Below, piece after piece: positions 1 to 7,305 of a stretch of DNA of 64,000 bases. The stretch spans positions 3,444,501-3,508,500 of the forward strand of contig NZ_CP053348.1 in NCBI RefSeq assembly GCF_013394595.1, in the 5' to 3' direction. The notes beneath the pieces were generated by a model, which saw only the letters and a list, made by a program, of their open reading frames with translations, searched no databases and had not been told where the DNA came from. Position 1 is the stretch's first letter, and every line of letters starts with the position of its first letter. Position numbers and translations under genes: made by a program. Origin of the DNA: Winogradskyella forsetii. Its GTDB lineage: Bacteria; Bacteroidota; Bacteroidia; Flavobacteriales; Flavobacteriaceae.

Positions 1-132
1 ATCATTAGAAGCATTCAAATTATGCTTTAGTTCTTTTGCTTTCGGATTAAAGTTTTTTAACAATGTAAAATTTTGACCATAAGTACTTAAAATGGAAAGT
101 AGGACGAGTAGTGTGCAGATGTTCTTTATCAT
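1..132 (-). CDS. Secreted protein of unknown family, N-terminal fragment
   Basis: The reading frame starts at ATG 132 and runs off the left edge of the window; 44 codons are visible. It opens with a typical signal peptide (Lys-rich start, Leu-rich core, then TYGQ as the likely cleavage region), followed by NFTLLKNFNPKAKELKHNLN. This matches the N termini of the next two minus-strand genes, which also have GQ, then an F-x-K-N segment, then A-x-x-L-x-H-x-L-N. It is therefore a third member of the same tandem family. I do not recognise the family; the product is probably exported. Most of the gene lies outside the window. Confidence 0.7.
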   Translation of the reverse strand, partial: MIKNICTLLVLLSILSTYGQNFTLLKNFNPKAKELKHNLNASND

Positions 133-495
133 AACATTTACTTTTAAAATTTGAGGGCGGTTTTCAAATATTGTGGTGTTAGAAAACATCAATATTTGCT
201 TATTCTAACACTAAGTTATGATCATATATCTATACGCAATTATTTATAAGACATGTTGCATTTTTTTTAGACAATACACGCCCTTTTACGATATAAAGCA
301 AAAAAATAGGATTTAATTGAATGGTGTAAATATGTGAAATAGCCATATAAAGTAGTCAATTTACAATAGTTTGTTCGTCATTCCTTTACGACCAATTGAG
401 AGCGACAAAAATTAAATTATAAGACGAATAGAATTTAATTCTCTACAAGTACTAAAGTTATTTGTGAGCTTAATACAAATAGTATAAGCTATCAG
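133..495. other. Gene-free stretch between two paralogues
   Basis: No gene is seen in these 363 bases. The stretch is very AT-rich. The only structure noticed is a 9-bp inverted repeat, AATTAAATT and AATTTAATT, around 413-434. It holds the 5' region of the truncated paralogue and the 3' end of the next one. No clear TAnnTTTG box was found in front of ATG 132. Confidence 0.4.
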
Positions 496-1218
496 TTATT
501 GAGAAACCTCATTATTACTTTTTGAGGTGTAATAAGGTACAACATTAAACACATTTGATTCAGAAGATTTAAAATAGGTACTATTTCGCAGCTGCTTGCG
601 CATAAACTTTGAGGTGTTATAGACTTCATAAACCAGCAATGTATTATTCTTTGCAATTTCTGTACTTAGTTCCAATTTATTCAAGGAAATCATTCGAGAG
701 ACTTCTTCCTCATTTTCCATACTCATAGATTTATAGGTGCCAGAAGTTGTGTTTTTTTCATATACCACCCAATACAATGACCGAACCGTGTCTCTTTTTT
801 TTGTTAATTTTTTGGTTCCTAATATTGAAATATGATCCGAATGTTCTACTTCACTTGTTGTAGTGACAATTTTAGGTTCCTCAACCTTTGGCTCTATAGG
901 TTCATTATTCACGAGATACATGATAATCCGTTTTCTCCCCAGTCTCGCTTGTACAATAAATTCTCCTATTGGTAAATTGCCAACGTCAATTTTAGATTCA
1001 TTACCGTTGACCATAACGGTTTGCATATAGTCATCATTAAAAATATCGACTTGTCGGATTATTTTTTCACTCTTTAAAATTAAACTATCTGCATTTTTAT
1101 TGAGACTATGCTCCAATTCACGAGCGTCACTATTTTCATTTTTTTGAAATACTACTACCTGTCCAAAACTAAAGCTGGAAAATAGAATAAATAGTAGTAA
1201 GCAAAAATTTTTAATCAT
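496..1218 (-). CDS. Secreted protein of unknown family (paralogue 2)
   Basis: 240 residues. A signal peptide (MIKNFCLLLFILFSSFSFGQ) suggests export to the periplasm or surface. The mature protein has two conserved blocks shared with the gene at 1692-2408. The first, about residues 24-105, includes RELEHSLNKNADSL, an FN..Y..V.VNGNESKI stretch and a VQARLGRKRI-type strand. The second, about 148-230, includes a YWVVYEKN strand, then LSTEIAKNNTL, VYEVYNT and FMRKQLR. The linker between them (about 105-145) is variable and rich in Glu, Thr and Val. No T9SS tail, lipobox or catalytic motif is visible. The family is not recognised; a small extracellular beta-rich protein is a guess from its composition. 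Confidence 0.75.
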   Translation of the reverse strand: MIKNFCLLLFILFSSFSFGQVVVFQKNENSDARELEHSLNKNADSLILKSEKIIRQVDIFNDDYMQTVMVNGNESKIDVGNLPIGEFIVQARLGRKRIIMYLVNNEPIEPKVEEPKIVTTTSEVEHSDHISILGTKKLTKKRDTVRSLYWVVYEKNTTSGTYKSMSMENEEEVSRMISLNKLELSTEIAKNNTLLVYEVYNTSKFMRKQLRNSTYFKSSESNVFNVVPYYTSKSNNEVSQ

Positions 1219-1691
1219 GGTGCATTAGAATACATTGAGTATAATATAAAATAGTTTAAACGTTTTGATTTTGTGCGAAAATCCAATTTTTTCACCCTGT
1301 TATAGCCTATTTTTTTTTAGAACCATATACTCAGCCATGGAACGAAAATAAACCAAAACCAGAATGAAACAATAAAAATTTTCAGCTATAAGAAAACGCT
1401 TAAACTACCTGAATACAAAGATATTAAGAATTAGTGTTATCGCATATCTTTATTTGTGCATGTCATAGTTTATTTGCGTATTTTGACGAAATTAACAGTA
1501 ATAATGTTCTACTGATACTATATAAATTTACAAATCAAGTGGTTTAAACGTTTCGTTTTGAAGTGAAAATTTGAAATTTTTTTGAACAATTTAAGTCAAT
1601 TTTGAGCGCGTAGACCGAGCAGATTTAAGTATAAAACCTTTGATTCAATAGAGCCATTCCTATTATAAATCAGAAAATTTAAAAGTATGAT
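1219..1691. other. Gene-free stretch with a duplicated TTTAAACGTTT segment
   Basis: No gene is seen. Two related segments lie here, at about 1255-1284 and 1543-1573. Both begin TTTAAACGTTT and continue as a T-rich then GAAAAT-containing stretch, so part of the upstream region was probably duplicated along with the genes. A perfect minus-strand TATCTTTG box (1416-1423) lies about 200 bases before ATG 1218; it could be a distal promoter of paralogue 2, leaving a long 5' leader. Confidence 0.4.
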
Positions 1692-1732
1692 CTAATGGGT
1701 TCCTACATTTAAATTTTCTGATTTATAATAGG
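1659..1732. repeat. 25-bp perfect inverted repeat spanning a stop codon
   Basis: The left arm is 1659-1683 and the right arm 1708-1732, separated by 24 bases; the arms are perfectly complementary. The right arm is the coding DNA for the last PYYKSENL codons of the minus-strand gene. The left arm is an inverted copy of it just past the stop codon (1692-1694). In mRNA this would fold into a very stable hairpin at the 3' end of the message. There is no T-tract after it on the minus strand, so it is not a standard intrinsic terminator. Confidence 0.8.
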
Positions 1733-2408
1733 GATTAACATTAAAAAATCTTGATTTAGATGATTTAAAGTATGTTGGTTTTCTAAGTTGTTTACGCATA
1801 AACCTTTTAGTATTATAAACTTCGTAAACAACCAATGTATTGTCCTTTGCAATCTCTGTACTCAATTCCAATTTGTTCTTAGAAATCATTTTAGCTACCT
1901 CCTGCTTGGTTTTAAAACTCATTGTTTTAAACGATCCCGATCCCATATTTTTCTCATAAACAACCCAATAGCTAATACTTAGTTCTTTTAATTTTTCTCT
2001 AGGTTCTATACTCTGGTTCTCAAAATTAATATCAGGATTTTCATTACTGCGTACTTTAACATCTGCAGTTTCGAGGTTTTTGACCAAAGATGTCTTTTTT
2101 TCCAAATACATAACAATCCGTTTTCGGTCTACCCTAGCTTGCACAACATACCTACCAGCAGGTAAATTAGCAACCTCAATCTTAGATTCATTGCCATTAA
2201 CTTCTACGCTACTCATATAGTACTTGTTAAAAATATCGACTTGGCTGATTACTTTTTCACTTTTAAAGATTAAACTATCCCTACTTTTATTTAGGCTATG
2301 GTCTAGAACTCGAGCTGCTCTATTGTCATTTTTTTCAAAACTTATGTCTTGTCCATAACTATATACAGCTAATAGTGTAAATACAAAAAAGCAAAGATTT
2401 CTAATCAT
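1692..2408 (-). CDS. Secreted protein of unknown family (paralogue 3)
   Basis: 238 residues from ATG 2408. The frame stays open 26 codons further upstream, but a perfect TATCTTTG promoter box lies at 2443-2450, between the two possible starts. In addition, MIRNLCFFVFTLLAVYSYGQ is a normal signal peptide matching the paralogue's. The same two conserved blocks are present: LDHSLNKSRDSL ... VNGNESKIEVANLP ... VQARVDRKRI, and YWVVYEKN ... LSTEIAKDNTL ... VYEVYNT ... FMRKQLR. The linker differs and is richer in Asn and Glu. The last codons lie in a 25-bp inverted repeat. Function unknown; probably secreted. Confidence 0.75.
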   Translation of the reverse strand: MIRNLCFFVFTLLAVYSYGQDISFEKNDNRAARVLDHSLNKSRDSLIFKSEKVISQVDIFNKYYMSSVEVNGNESKIEVANLPAGRYVVQARVDRKRIVMYLEKKTSLVKNLETADVKVRSNENPDINFENQSIEPREKLKELSISYWVVYEKNMGSGSFKTMSFKTKQEVAKMISKNKLELSTEIAKDNTLVVYEVYNTKRFMRKQLRKPTYFKSSKSRFFNVNPYYKSENLNVGTH

Positions 2409-2442
2409 GATGTTGTCGGGGAATATGATATAATTATGCTTA

Positions 2443-2450
2443 CAAAGATA
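2443..2450 (-). promoter_or_regulatory. Bacteroidetes -7 box of paralogue 3
   Basis: Minus-strand TATCTTTG fits the TAnnTTTG consensus of the Bacteroidetes primary sigma factor. It sits about 35 bases before ATG 2408 and helps choose that start. A TTG further upstream is about 26 bases away, longer than the usual spacing, so only the -7 part is convincing. Confidence 0.5.
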
Positions 2451-2607
2451 ATCGGAATTATGTCTACACCATAACTCAATTAGCACAAGTCTTAATTCAT
2501 TTAGGTGCTTAGATGGCGTTAATATTCATAAATAGTACAGTGACCAAAAATTAATAAGTCTTCAGCTTATCCTAGTTTATTTCAACTTAAAATAATTAAA
2601 TTAGCCT

Positions 2608-3222
2608 ATGCGAAAAATATTGTTTGGTGTTATAATTACCTTAGTAGTTTTATTCACTTTCAAATACTGCGAAGACAAAAAAGAAGATAAAATAATTATT
2701 GAAGCACACAGTGCTTTAATCCAAGAACAAATAAAAAACGTTGGTAAATTAGTCGTTACCGAAGGGCATTTTTCTGAAGTATTTAGCTATAAGAACTCTA
2801 AAGCCATTTTCGGAGACCTAATTTCTGCCGAAAAAAAAGCTCTAGTTGTTGTGAATGCAGATGTTACTGTAGCCTACGATTTAAGTAAAATTGAATACAA
2901 TATTGACGAAGCCACAAAGACACTTCAAATTAATAGTATTCCAAAAGAGGAAATAAAAATAAATCCGGATTTTGAATATTATGACGTACAAGCCGATTTC
3001 CTAAATCAGTTTGACGCCAAAGATTATAATAATATTAAGGATACCGTAAAAAAATCGCTGATGAAAAAAATTGAAGCCTCCGATTTAAAATCCAACGCAC
3101 AAAACCGACTGATTAGCGAGTTGTCTAAGTTCCTGATTTTAACCAATTCCTTGGGTTGGACACTGCAGTACAAGGAAATCTCAATTAATTCTACCGAAGA
3201 ACTAGACGGTTTAAAGCTATAA
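2608..3222 (+). CDS. DUF4230 domain-containing protein
   Basis: 204 residues. An N-terminal hydrophobic segment (about 4-20) is followed by a charged DKKEDK stretch, so the protein is anchored in, or exported across, the inner membrane. The rest resembles DUF4230. It has the early VGKLVVTEG strand, a central strand pair around KKALVVVNADVTVAYDLSKIEY, then LQINSIPKEEIKINPDFEYYDV, and a helical C terminus. The function of this family is unknown. It converges with the rhodanese gene; the two overlap by 6 bases so that their stop codons interlock. Confidence 0.75.
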   Translation: MRKILFGVIITLVVLFTFKYCEDKKEDKIIIEAHSALIQEQIKNVGKLVVTEGHFSEVFSYKNSKAIFGDLISAEKKALVVVNADVTVAYDLSKIEYNIDEATKTLQINSIPKEEIKINPDFEYYDVQADFLNQFDAKDYNNIKDTVKKSLMKKIEASDLKSNAQNRLISELSKFLILTNSLGWTLQYKEISINSTEELDGLKL

Positions 3223-3522
3223 CCGCTTTTTTAAATTCACCCAACCACCACCATTGGTGGCTGCTATATTATTTAGATTCAAAAACTTTGCAGCCTTTGC
3301 TGAACGCACACCACTTGCACAACAAGCGATAATTGGTTTGTCAAGCTGTTTCACTTCATCAACTCTATTTTTTAATTCGTCAAGAGGTATGTGAATGGCA
3401 TTTTCAATATGTCCAGTATCCCACTCACGTTGGGTTCTTACATCTAAAATTATGGCGCCTTTTTTCAAATACGCTTCAACTTGCTGTTTTTTTGCACCTA
3501 AAATAAAATCAAAAAATCCCAT
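3217..3522 (-). CDS. Rhodanese-like domain protein
   Basis: 101 residues from ATG 3522; a longer frame to 3561 adds 13 residues that do not look like rhodanese. A single rhodanese domain is visible: GAIILDVRTQREWDTGHIENAIHIPL, then the active-site loop CASGVR with its catalytic Cys, then SAKAAKFL and NGGGWVNL. Such stand-alone domains carry persulfide sulfur or act in cyanide/thiosulfate sulfurtransfer, usually in the cytoplasm. No partner gene is adjacent. Assignment to the superfamily is secure; the substrate is unknown. Confidence 0.85.
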   Translation of the reverse strand: MGFFDFILGAKKQQVEAYLKKGAIILDVRTQREWDTGHIENAIHIPLDELKNRVDEVKQLDKPIIACCASGVRSAKAAKFLNLNNIAATNGGGWVNLKKRL

Positions 3523-3600
3523 AGTTTGTTTTTGTTTAAATTTACAAATTATCGAGCCCAATCAAAAATTTTAACTTAACAGTTCCCTTTCCTTGCTTAA

Positions 3601-3618
3601 GCTGAGCGCAGTCGAAGT
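3601..3618 (+). repeat. Dispersed repeat, family B core
   Basis: The 18-mer GCTGAGCGCAGTCGAAGT occurs here just before the TetR gene. It recurs exactly at 5886-5903 inside paaA, with small changes at 4337-4354 and 5588-5605, and in inverted form near 46497-46519. Confidence 0.8.
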
Positions 3619-3640
3619 AGGAAAGGATTAGCATGAGGAA

Positions 3641-4216
3641 ATGAAAGGAATTACACGTAAAGAAGAAATAACAATTACAGCGGCTAAACTCTTTAAAGAA
3701 AAAGGCTACAGCGCAGTAACTATGAGAGATTTGGCAACGGCAATGGGAATAAAAGCAGCTAGTCTTTATAACCATATCAATTCTAAGGAAGCTATTTTAA
3801 ATACTATCATAATTTCCTTAGCTGAAGCGTTTACAAATGGTATGAAGCAAATAACTGCTTCAAATGATTCTTGCCTAGACAAACTTAAAAAAATCATTGA
3901 ATTACACGTTCATATTTCGAGCAAAAACAGTAACGGCATGGCAGCTTTAAATAATGACTGGATGCACCTTGAAACACAACTCATCTATTACCAAAATCTT
4001 AGAAGCGATTACGAAAACGATTTTAAAATCATCCTAGAAAAAGGCATAAAAGCAGGTGAAATCATAAATGTAAAACCAGACGTTATGATGTTTTCAATTT
4101 TAACCACCTTGCGTTCACTTTATATCTGGATTCCTAAAAAGGAAGATATAAACCTTCAAGAACTAACGGATAACTTAAGTAATATACTTATCAATGGCAT
4201 TGCCAATAAATCATGA
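3641..4216 (+). CDS. TetR/AcrR family regulator, probable paa repressor
   Basis: 191 residues. The N-terminal TetR helix-turn-helix is clear (about residues 5-55): ITITAAKLFKEKGYSAVTMRDLATAMGI, then KAASLYNHINSKEAIL. The rest is the helical ligand-binding half, which normally binds a small effector; in paa clusters the known effector of TetR-type PaaR regulators is phenylacetyl-CoA. The gene is upstream of and co-oriented with paaE, and a palindrome suited to a TetR dimer lies between them at 4290-4307. Repression of the paa genes, relieved by phenylacetyl-CoA, is an inference from family and position. A second in-frame ATG is not evident nearer the domain start. Confidence 0.85.
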   Translation: MKGITRKEEITITAAKLFKEKGYSAVTMRDLATAMGIKAASLYNHINSKEAILNTIIISLAEAFTNGMKQITASNDSCLDKLKKIIELHVHISSKNSNGMAALNNDWMHLETQLIYYQNLRSDYENDFKIILEKGIKAGEIINVKPDVMMFSILTTLRSLYIWIPKKEDINLQELTDNLSNILINGIANKS

Positions 4217-4274
4217 ATTCACATTCGATTTGTTGCCAATTAACACATTAACAAAATCTTTAGAATTTATTTTA

Positions 4275-4307
4275 TAACTTTGTAAAACAAACTAACAAGT
4301 GTTAGTT
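4275..4307 (+). promoter_or_regulatory. paa promoter -7 box with overlapping TetR-type operator
   Basis: TAACTTTG (4275-4282) is a perfect TAnnTTTG box. Eight bases downstream lies AACTAACAAGTGTTAGTT (4290-4307), with two perfect 8-bp arms around a 2-base spacer. This would cover the expected transcription start, an ideal place for repression. The leader to paaE ATG 4449 would be about 160 bases. No second copy of the palindrome was noticed elsewhere in the window. Confidence 0.65.
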
Positions 4308-4313
4308 ATATGT

Positions 4314-4371
4314 TCCTGCAAGGTTTCGCTTTGGTGGCTGAGCATAGTCGAAGTCAAAACTTGGTGGGTAT
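4314..4371 (+). repeat. Composite dispersed repeat in the paaE leader
   Basis: A CCTGCAAGGTTTC half-palindrome (family A) followed by a family B core GCTGAGCATAGTCGAAGT and a degenerate AAAACTTGG return arm. A nearly identical nested arrangement is at 5568-5618. Confidence 0.65.
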
Positions 4372-4448
4372 AATTAAAAGTCGAACTTGGTGTTAAAACA
4401 CATCCGAGTACAATTTAAATAGATACCACGCTCAAAGCGTGGCACAAG

Positions 4449-5522
4449 ATGGCAGAATTTCATAAATTAAAAGTTGCGGACATATATAAGGAAACTGAAG
4501 ATACTTCGGTGATCACTTTCAAGGTACCTTCAGAATTACAGAACGAATTCAAATTCCGTCAAGGCCAACATTTAACGCTAAAAGCAGATATTAATGGCGA
4601 AGATGTGCGACGCTCCTACTCGTTATGCTCAAGCCCAAATGAAAATGAGTGGAAGGTAGCTGTAAAATTAATTCCTGACGGAAAATTTTCAAGCTATGTC
4701 AACAACGAGCTCAAAACCAACGACCATATTGAAGCGATGTCGCCAAGCGGAACCTTCGGTGTAGAGGTCAACGCAAAAAAAGCCAAGAATTATTTATTTT
4801 TTGCGGCTGGAAGTGGCATTACACCTGTCCTATCCATGGTAAAAGCACATTTACAAGGTGAACCAAATTCAACTTGCAAACTATTTTACGTCAATAAAAC
4901 CGCAAAATCCATTATCTTTAAAGAAGAATTGGAACAACTGCGGAACACCTATTTTGGAAGATTGGAAATCTATTATTTCCTAACCAAGGAACGACGGGAT
5001 ATAGAATTGTTTAACGGACGTTTCGATGATGACAAGATGAAAGTTCTTACAAAAACCTTCATCGATATTCCAGACACCAGCGAAGTATTTCTCTGTGGTC
5101 CAGAAAAAATGATCAACTATGTCAGCTCCTATTTAATAGAAGCAGGCTTACCAAAAGAATTAGTGCATTTTGAGCTGTTCGTAAAAGGCCTTTCAGATGA
5201 AGATATCAAGCGAGCAGAACGACTGGCACAACAAAATGTAGAAGGCACAAAAATAACAATCGTAGATGGCGGAAAAGAATTTTCCTTCACTATGACCAAA
5301 GAATACGACAACATTCTAGATGCAGCCTTGGGCGCTGGAGCCGATTTGCCATTTGCCTGCAAAGGAGGCGTTTGCAGCACCTGTAAATGCGAAGTAAAAG
5401 AAGGTGCTGTAGAGATGAAAATCAACTATGCATTAGACGAAAAAGAAGTGTCGCAAAATTTAGTGTTAAGCTGTCAATCTGTACCAACATCAGACAAAGT
5501 CGTGGTCGATTTTGATGTGTGA
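4449..5522 (+). CDS. paaE: Phenylacetyl-CoA 1,2-epoxidase reductase subunit PaaE
   Basis: 357 residues, the usual PaaE length. It passes electrons from NAD(P)H to the di-iron centre of PaaA. Domains in order: an FAD-binding ferredoxin-reductase barrel with the R-x-Y-S motif (RRSYSLCS, about 53-60); an NAD-binding domain starting FFAAGSGITPVLSM (about 117) and ending in the FLCGPEKMI motif; and a C-terminal plant-type [2Fe-2S] ferredoxin with ligands Cys304, Cys309, Cys312 and Cys342. It is the first structural gene after the operator, ahead of paaA, unlike the A-B-C-D-E order of E. coli. A 333-base repeat-filled gap separates it from paaA. Confidence 0.95.
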   Translation: MAEFHKLKVADIYKETEDTSVITFKVPSELQNEFKFRQGQHLTLKADINGEDVRRSYSLCSSPNENEWKVAVKLIPDGKFSSYVNNELKTNDHIEAMSPSGTFGVEVNAKKAKNYLFFAAGSGITPVLSMVKAHLQGEPNSTCKLFYVNKTAKSIIFKEELEQLRNTYFGRLEIYYFLTKERRDIELFNGRFDDDKMKVLTKTFIDIPDTSEVFLCGPEKMINYVSSYLIEAGLPKELVHFELFVKGLSDEDIKRAERLAQQNVEGTKITIVDGGKEFSFTMTKEYDNILDAALGAGADLPFACKGGVCSTCKCEVKEGAVEMKINYALDEKEVSQNLVLSCQSVPTSDKVVVDFDV

Positions 5523-5535
5523 GCCAAAAGCGAGC

Positions 5536-5750
5536 ATTCCCATGAAAATGGGAATCTCATTAAATTATCCTGCAAGGTTTCATGCTGGATGAGCGTAGTC
5601 GAAGTCAAAACCTTGTAGATATATAAGTTTATTTGAAATACTAATTTGGGCGTTACTCTACTTCGCTAAAGAGCTTCGTAGAGTCGGGCTTTCCGCTATA
5701 TCTTTTTTGATAAAAAAAGGATGCCGCTACAATCCCTAACGCACTTGTCT
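5536..5750 (+). repeat. Block of dispersed repeats between paaE and paaA
   Basis: The 333-base gap 5523-5855 holds no gene. It contains three repeats: the palindrome ATTCCCAT-GAAA-ATGGGAAT (5536-5555); a nested family A/B repeat (5568-5618); and a long element from about 5649 to 5750 that begins GGGCGTTACTC and contains TCGGGCTTTCCGCTATATC and a GGATGCCGCT...CCCTAACGC end. The long element has the architecture of an element widespread in Flavobacteriaceae; a divergent inverted copy is at 31125-31235. Short AGCTAAAAGC repeats follow up to the paaA start. Confidence 0.65.
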
Positions 5751-5855
5751 GCCAACAATAGGCAATATCAGAAACCTTTAATTATTTGCCAAGGTTTAAA
5801 AAGAAGTTCAACAAGCTGAAGGCTAAAAGCCAACAGCTAAAAGCTTAGAAAAAAA

Positions 5856-6836
5856 ATGAGTGAAGAACAAATAAAAAATTTAGAGGCTGAGCGCAGTCGA
5901 AGTCTAGAAGAACAATTCGAGGCACGTATCGCAAGAGACGAAAAAATCGAACCGAAAGATTGGATGCCAGAAAAATATCGTAAGACACATATTCGTCAAA
6001 TGTCGCAACATGCACATTCCGAAATTGTAGGTATGCTTCCAGAAGGCAATTGGATAACGCGCGCACCTTCATTACGACGAAAAGTAGCGTTATTGGCAAA
6101 AGTGCAAGATGAAGCTGGTCACGGTTTATATTTATATTCAGCAACCGAAACTTTAGGTATTTCGCGCGATGAAATGTACGAGCAACTGCATACAGGAAAA
6201 GCAAAATATTCGTCCATTTTCAACTACCCAACCATTACATGGGCAGATATGGGAGCTATTGGATGGTTAGTAGATGGCGCAGCAATTATAAATCAAGTAC
6301 CATTGTGCAATACGTCTTATGGACCATATGCTAGAGCTATGATTCGAGTATGTAAGGAAGAAAGTTTCCATCAACGTCAAGGTTATGAAATTATGATAAA
6401 ACTGGCTAACGGAACACCAGAACAAAAGGAAATGGCACAAGATGCCCTAAATAGATGGTGGTGGCCAAGTCTTATGATGTTAGGGCCTACAGATGCCGAA
6501 TCTATTCACACCGAACAATCCATGAAATGGAAATTAAAACGAAAGTCCAATGACGATTTACGTCAACAATTTATAGACCAAACCGTTCCCCAAGCCGATT
6601 TAATAGGACTCACAATTCCAGACCCAGATTTAAAATGGAATGAGGAACGCGGCAGTTACGATTTCGGGGAAATTGATTGGGATGAGTTTTGGCAAGTGGT
6701 AAAAGGTCATGGCCCAATGAACAAAGAACGCATGAAAGCAAGAGTTGGTGCATGGGAAGAAGGCGAATGGGTTAGAGATGCCGCAATGGCATATGCAGAA
6801 AAGAACCAAGAAAGAATAGAAAAACAAGCAATTTAA
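5856..6836 (+). CDS. paaA: Phenylacetyl-CoA 1,2-epoxidase catalytic subunit PaaA
   Basis: 326 residues. The catalytic di-iron subunit of the multicomponent epoxidase that oxygenates the ring of phenylacetyl-CoA. Core motifs are clear: [16 protein letters not shown], a [12 protein letters not shown] helix and an [11 protein letters not shown] helix that supply the carboxylate and histidine iron ligands, and the [13 protein letters not shown] segment. The N terminus is odd. Residues about 11-16 (EAERSRS) are encoded by an 18-base family B repeat (5886-5903) identical to an intergenic copy at 3601; from memory, homologues run straight from IKNLEE into the QARI helix. The insertion keeps frame and precedes the conserved domain, so activity is probably unaffected. 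Confidence 0.95.
   Translation: MSEEQIKNLEAERSRSLEEQFEARIARDEKIEPKDWMPEKYRKTHIRQMSQHAHSEIVGMLPEGNWITRAPSLRRKVALLAKVQDEAGHGLYLYSATETLGISRDEMYEQLHTGKAKYSSIFNYPTITWADMGAIGWLVDGAAIINQVPLCNTSYGPYARAMIRVCKEESFHQRQGYEIMIKLANGTPEQKEMAQDALNRWWWPSLMMLGPTDAESIHTEQSMKWKLKRKSNDDLRQQFIDQTVPQADLIGLTIPDPDLKWNEERGSYDFGEIDWDEFWQVVKGHGPMNKERMKARVGAWEEGEWVRDAAMAYAEKNQERIEKQAI
5886..5903 (+). repeat. Family B repeat inside the paaA coding region
   Basis: GCTGAGCGCAGTCGAAGT, identical to 3601-3618, read in frame as part of the paaA N terminus. Confidence 0.8.
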
Positions 6837-6846
6837 CTTTCATCGT

Positions 6847-6892
6847 CTGTTCGAGTAAAATTGCTTTTTCTGCAATTTTGTATCGAGAACAA
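6847..6892 (+). repeat. Dispersed palindromic repeat, family D
   Basis: A stretch opening CTGTTCGAG and closing ATCGAGAACA with an inner AAATTGC...GCAATTT stem. Related copies are at 8655-8699 and, in divergent or inverted form, at 20699-20805 and 22044-22149. Confidence 0.7.
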
Positions 6893-6912
6893 GATGAAAC
6901 AAAACATATACT

Positions 6913-7203
6913 ATGTCGGACAAAAAAAACTGGCCACTTTGGGAAATCTTCGTAAGAAGTAAAAACGGATTAGAACATAGACATTGTGGAAGCCTGCATG
7001 CTACAGATGCTGAAATGGCTTTAGAAAACGCAAGAGATGTCTACACGAGACGAAACGAAGGCGTGAGCATTTGGGTTGTAGAATCCAAAAACATAACGGC
7101 CTCAAATCCAGAACACAATGGCGAAATGTTTGAGCCAGCTCAAGATAAAGTCTACCGTCACCCAACCTTCTACGATTTACCAGACGACGTAAAGCACATG
7201 TGA
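6913..7203 (+). CDS. paaB: Phenylacetyl-CoA 1,2-epoxidase subunit PaaB
   Basis: 96 residues, normal for PaaB. Small structural subunit of the PaaABCE epoxidase that helps hold the PaaAC assembly together. Recognised from the near-invariant WPLWEIFVRSKNGLEHRHCG start, the ATDAEMALENARDVYTRRNEGVSIWVV segment and the closing YRHPTFYDLPDDVKHM. It sits between paaA and paaC, with a family D repeat upstream and a repeat block downstream. Nothing is missing or unusual. Confidence 0.95.
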   Translation: MSDKKNWPLWEIFVRSKNGLEHRHCGSLHATDAEMALENARDVYTRRNEGVSIWVVESKNITASNPEHNGEMFEPAQDKVYRHPTFYDLPDDVKHM

Positions 7204-7204
7204 C

Positions 7205-7290
7205 AAACCTTTGGTTTGTTATCCTGAACTAGTTTCAGGATCTCATTAATTTAATCTCAATGTCATTCAGAGCGAAGCGGAGAATCTCAT
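7205..7290 (+). repeat. Repeat pair between paaB and paaC
   Basis: Three elements in a row: a short hairpin AAACC-TTT-GGTTT; a hairpin with arms ATCCTGAA and TTCAGGAT (7221-7241), whose arms recur in the metK riboswitch loop at 60925-60945; and a family C unit starting TGTCATTCAGAGCG (7261-7274) and ending GAATCTCAT. Confidence 0.75.
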
Positions 7291-7305
7291 AACTAAGAAT
7301 TAGAA

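Noticed and set aside
1788..1982. 64-codon plus-strand frame opposite paralogue 3
   Set aside because: Fully contained in the coding region of the minus-strand gene, with no promoter or homology.
2409..2486. 26-codon N-terminal extension of paralogue 3
   Set aside because: A perfect -7 box lies within it and the signal peptide begins at ATG 2408.
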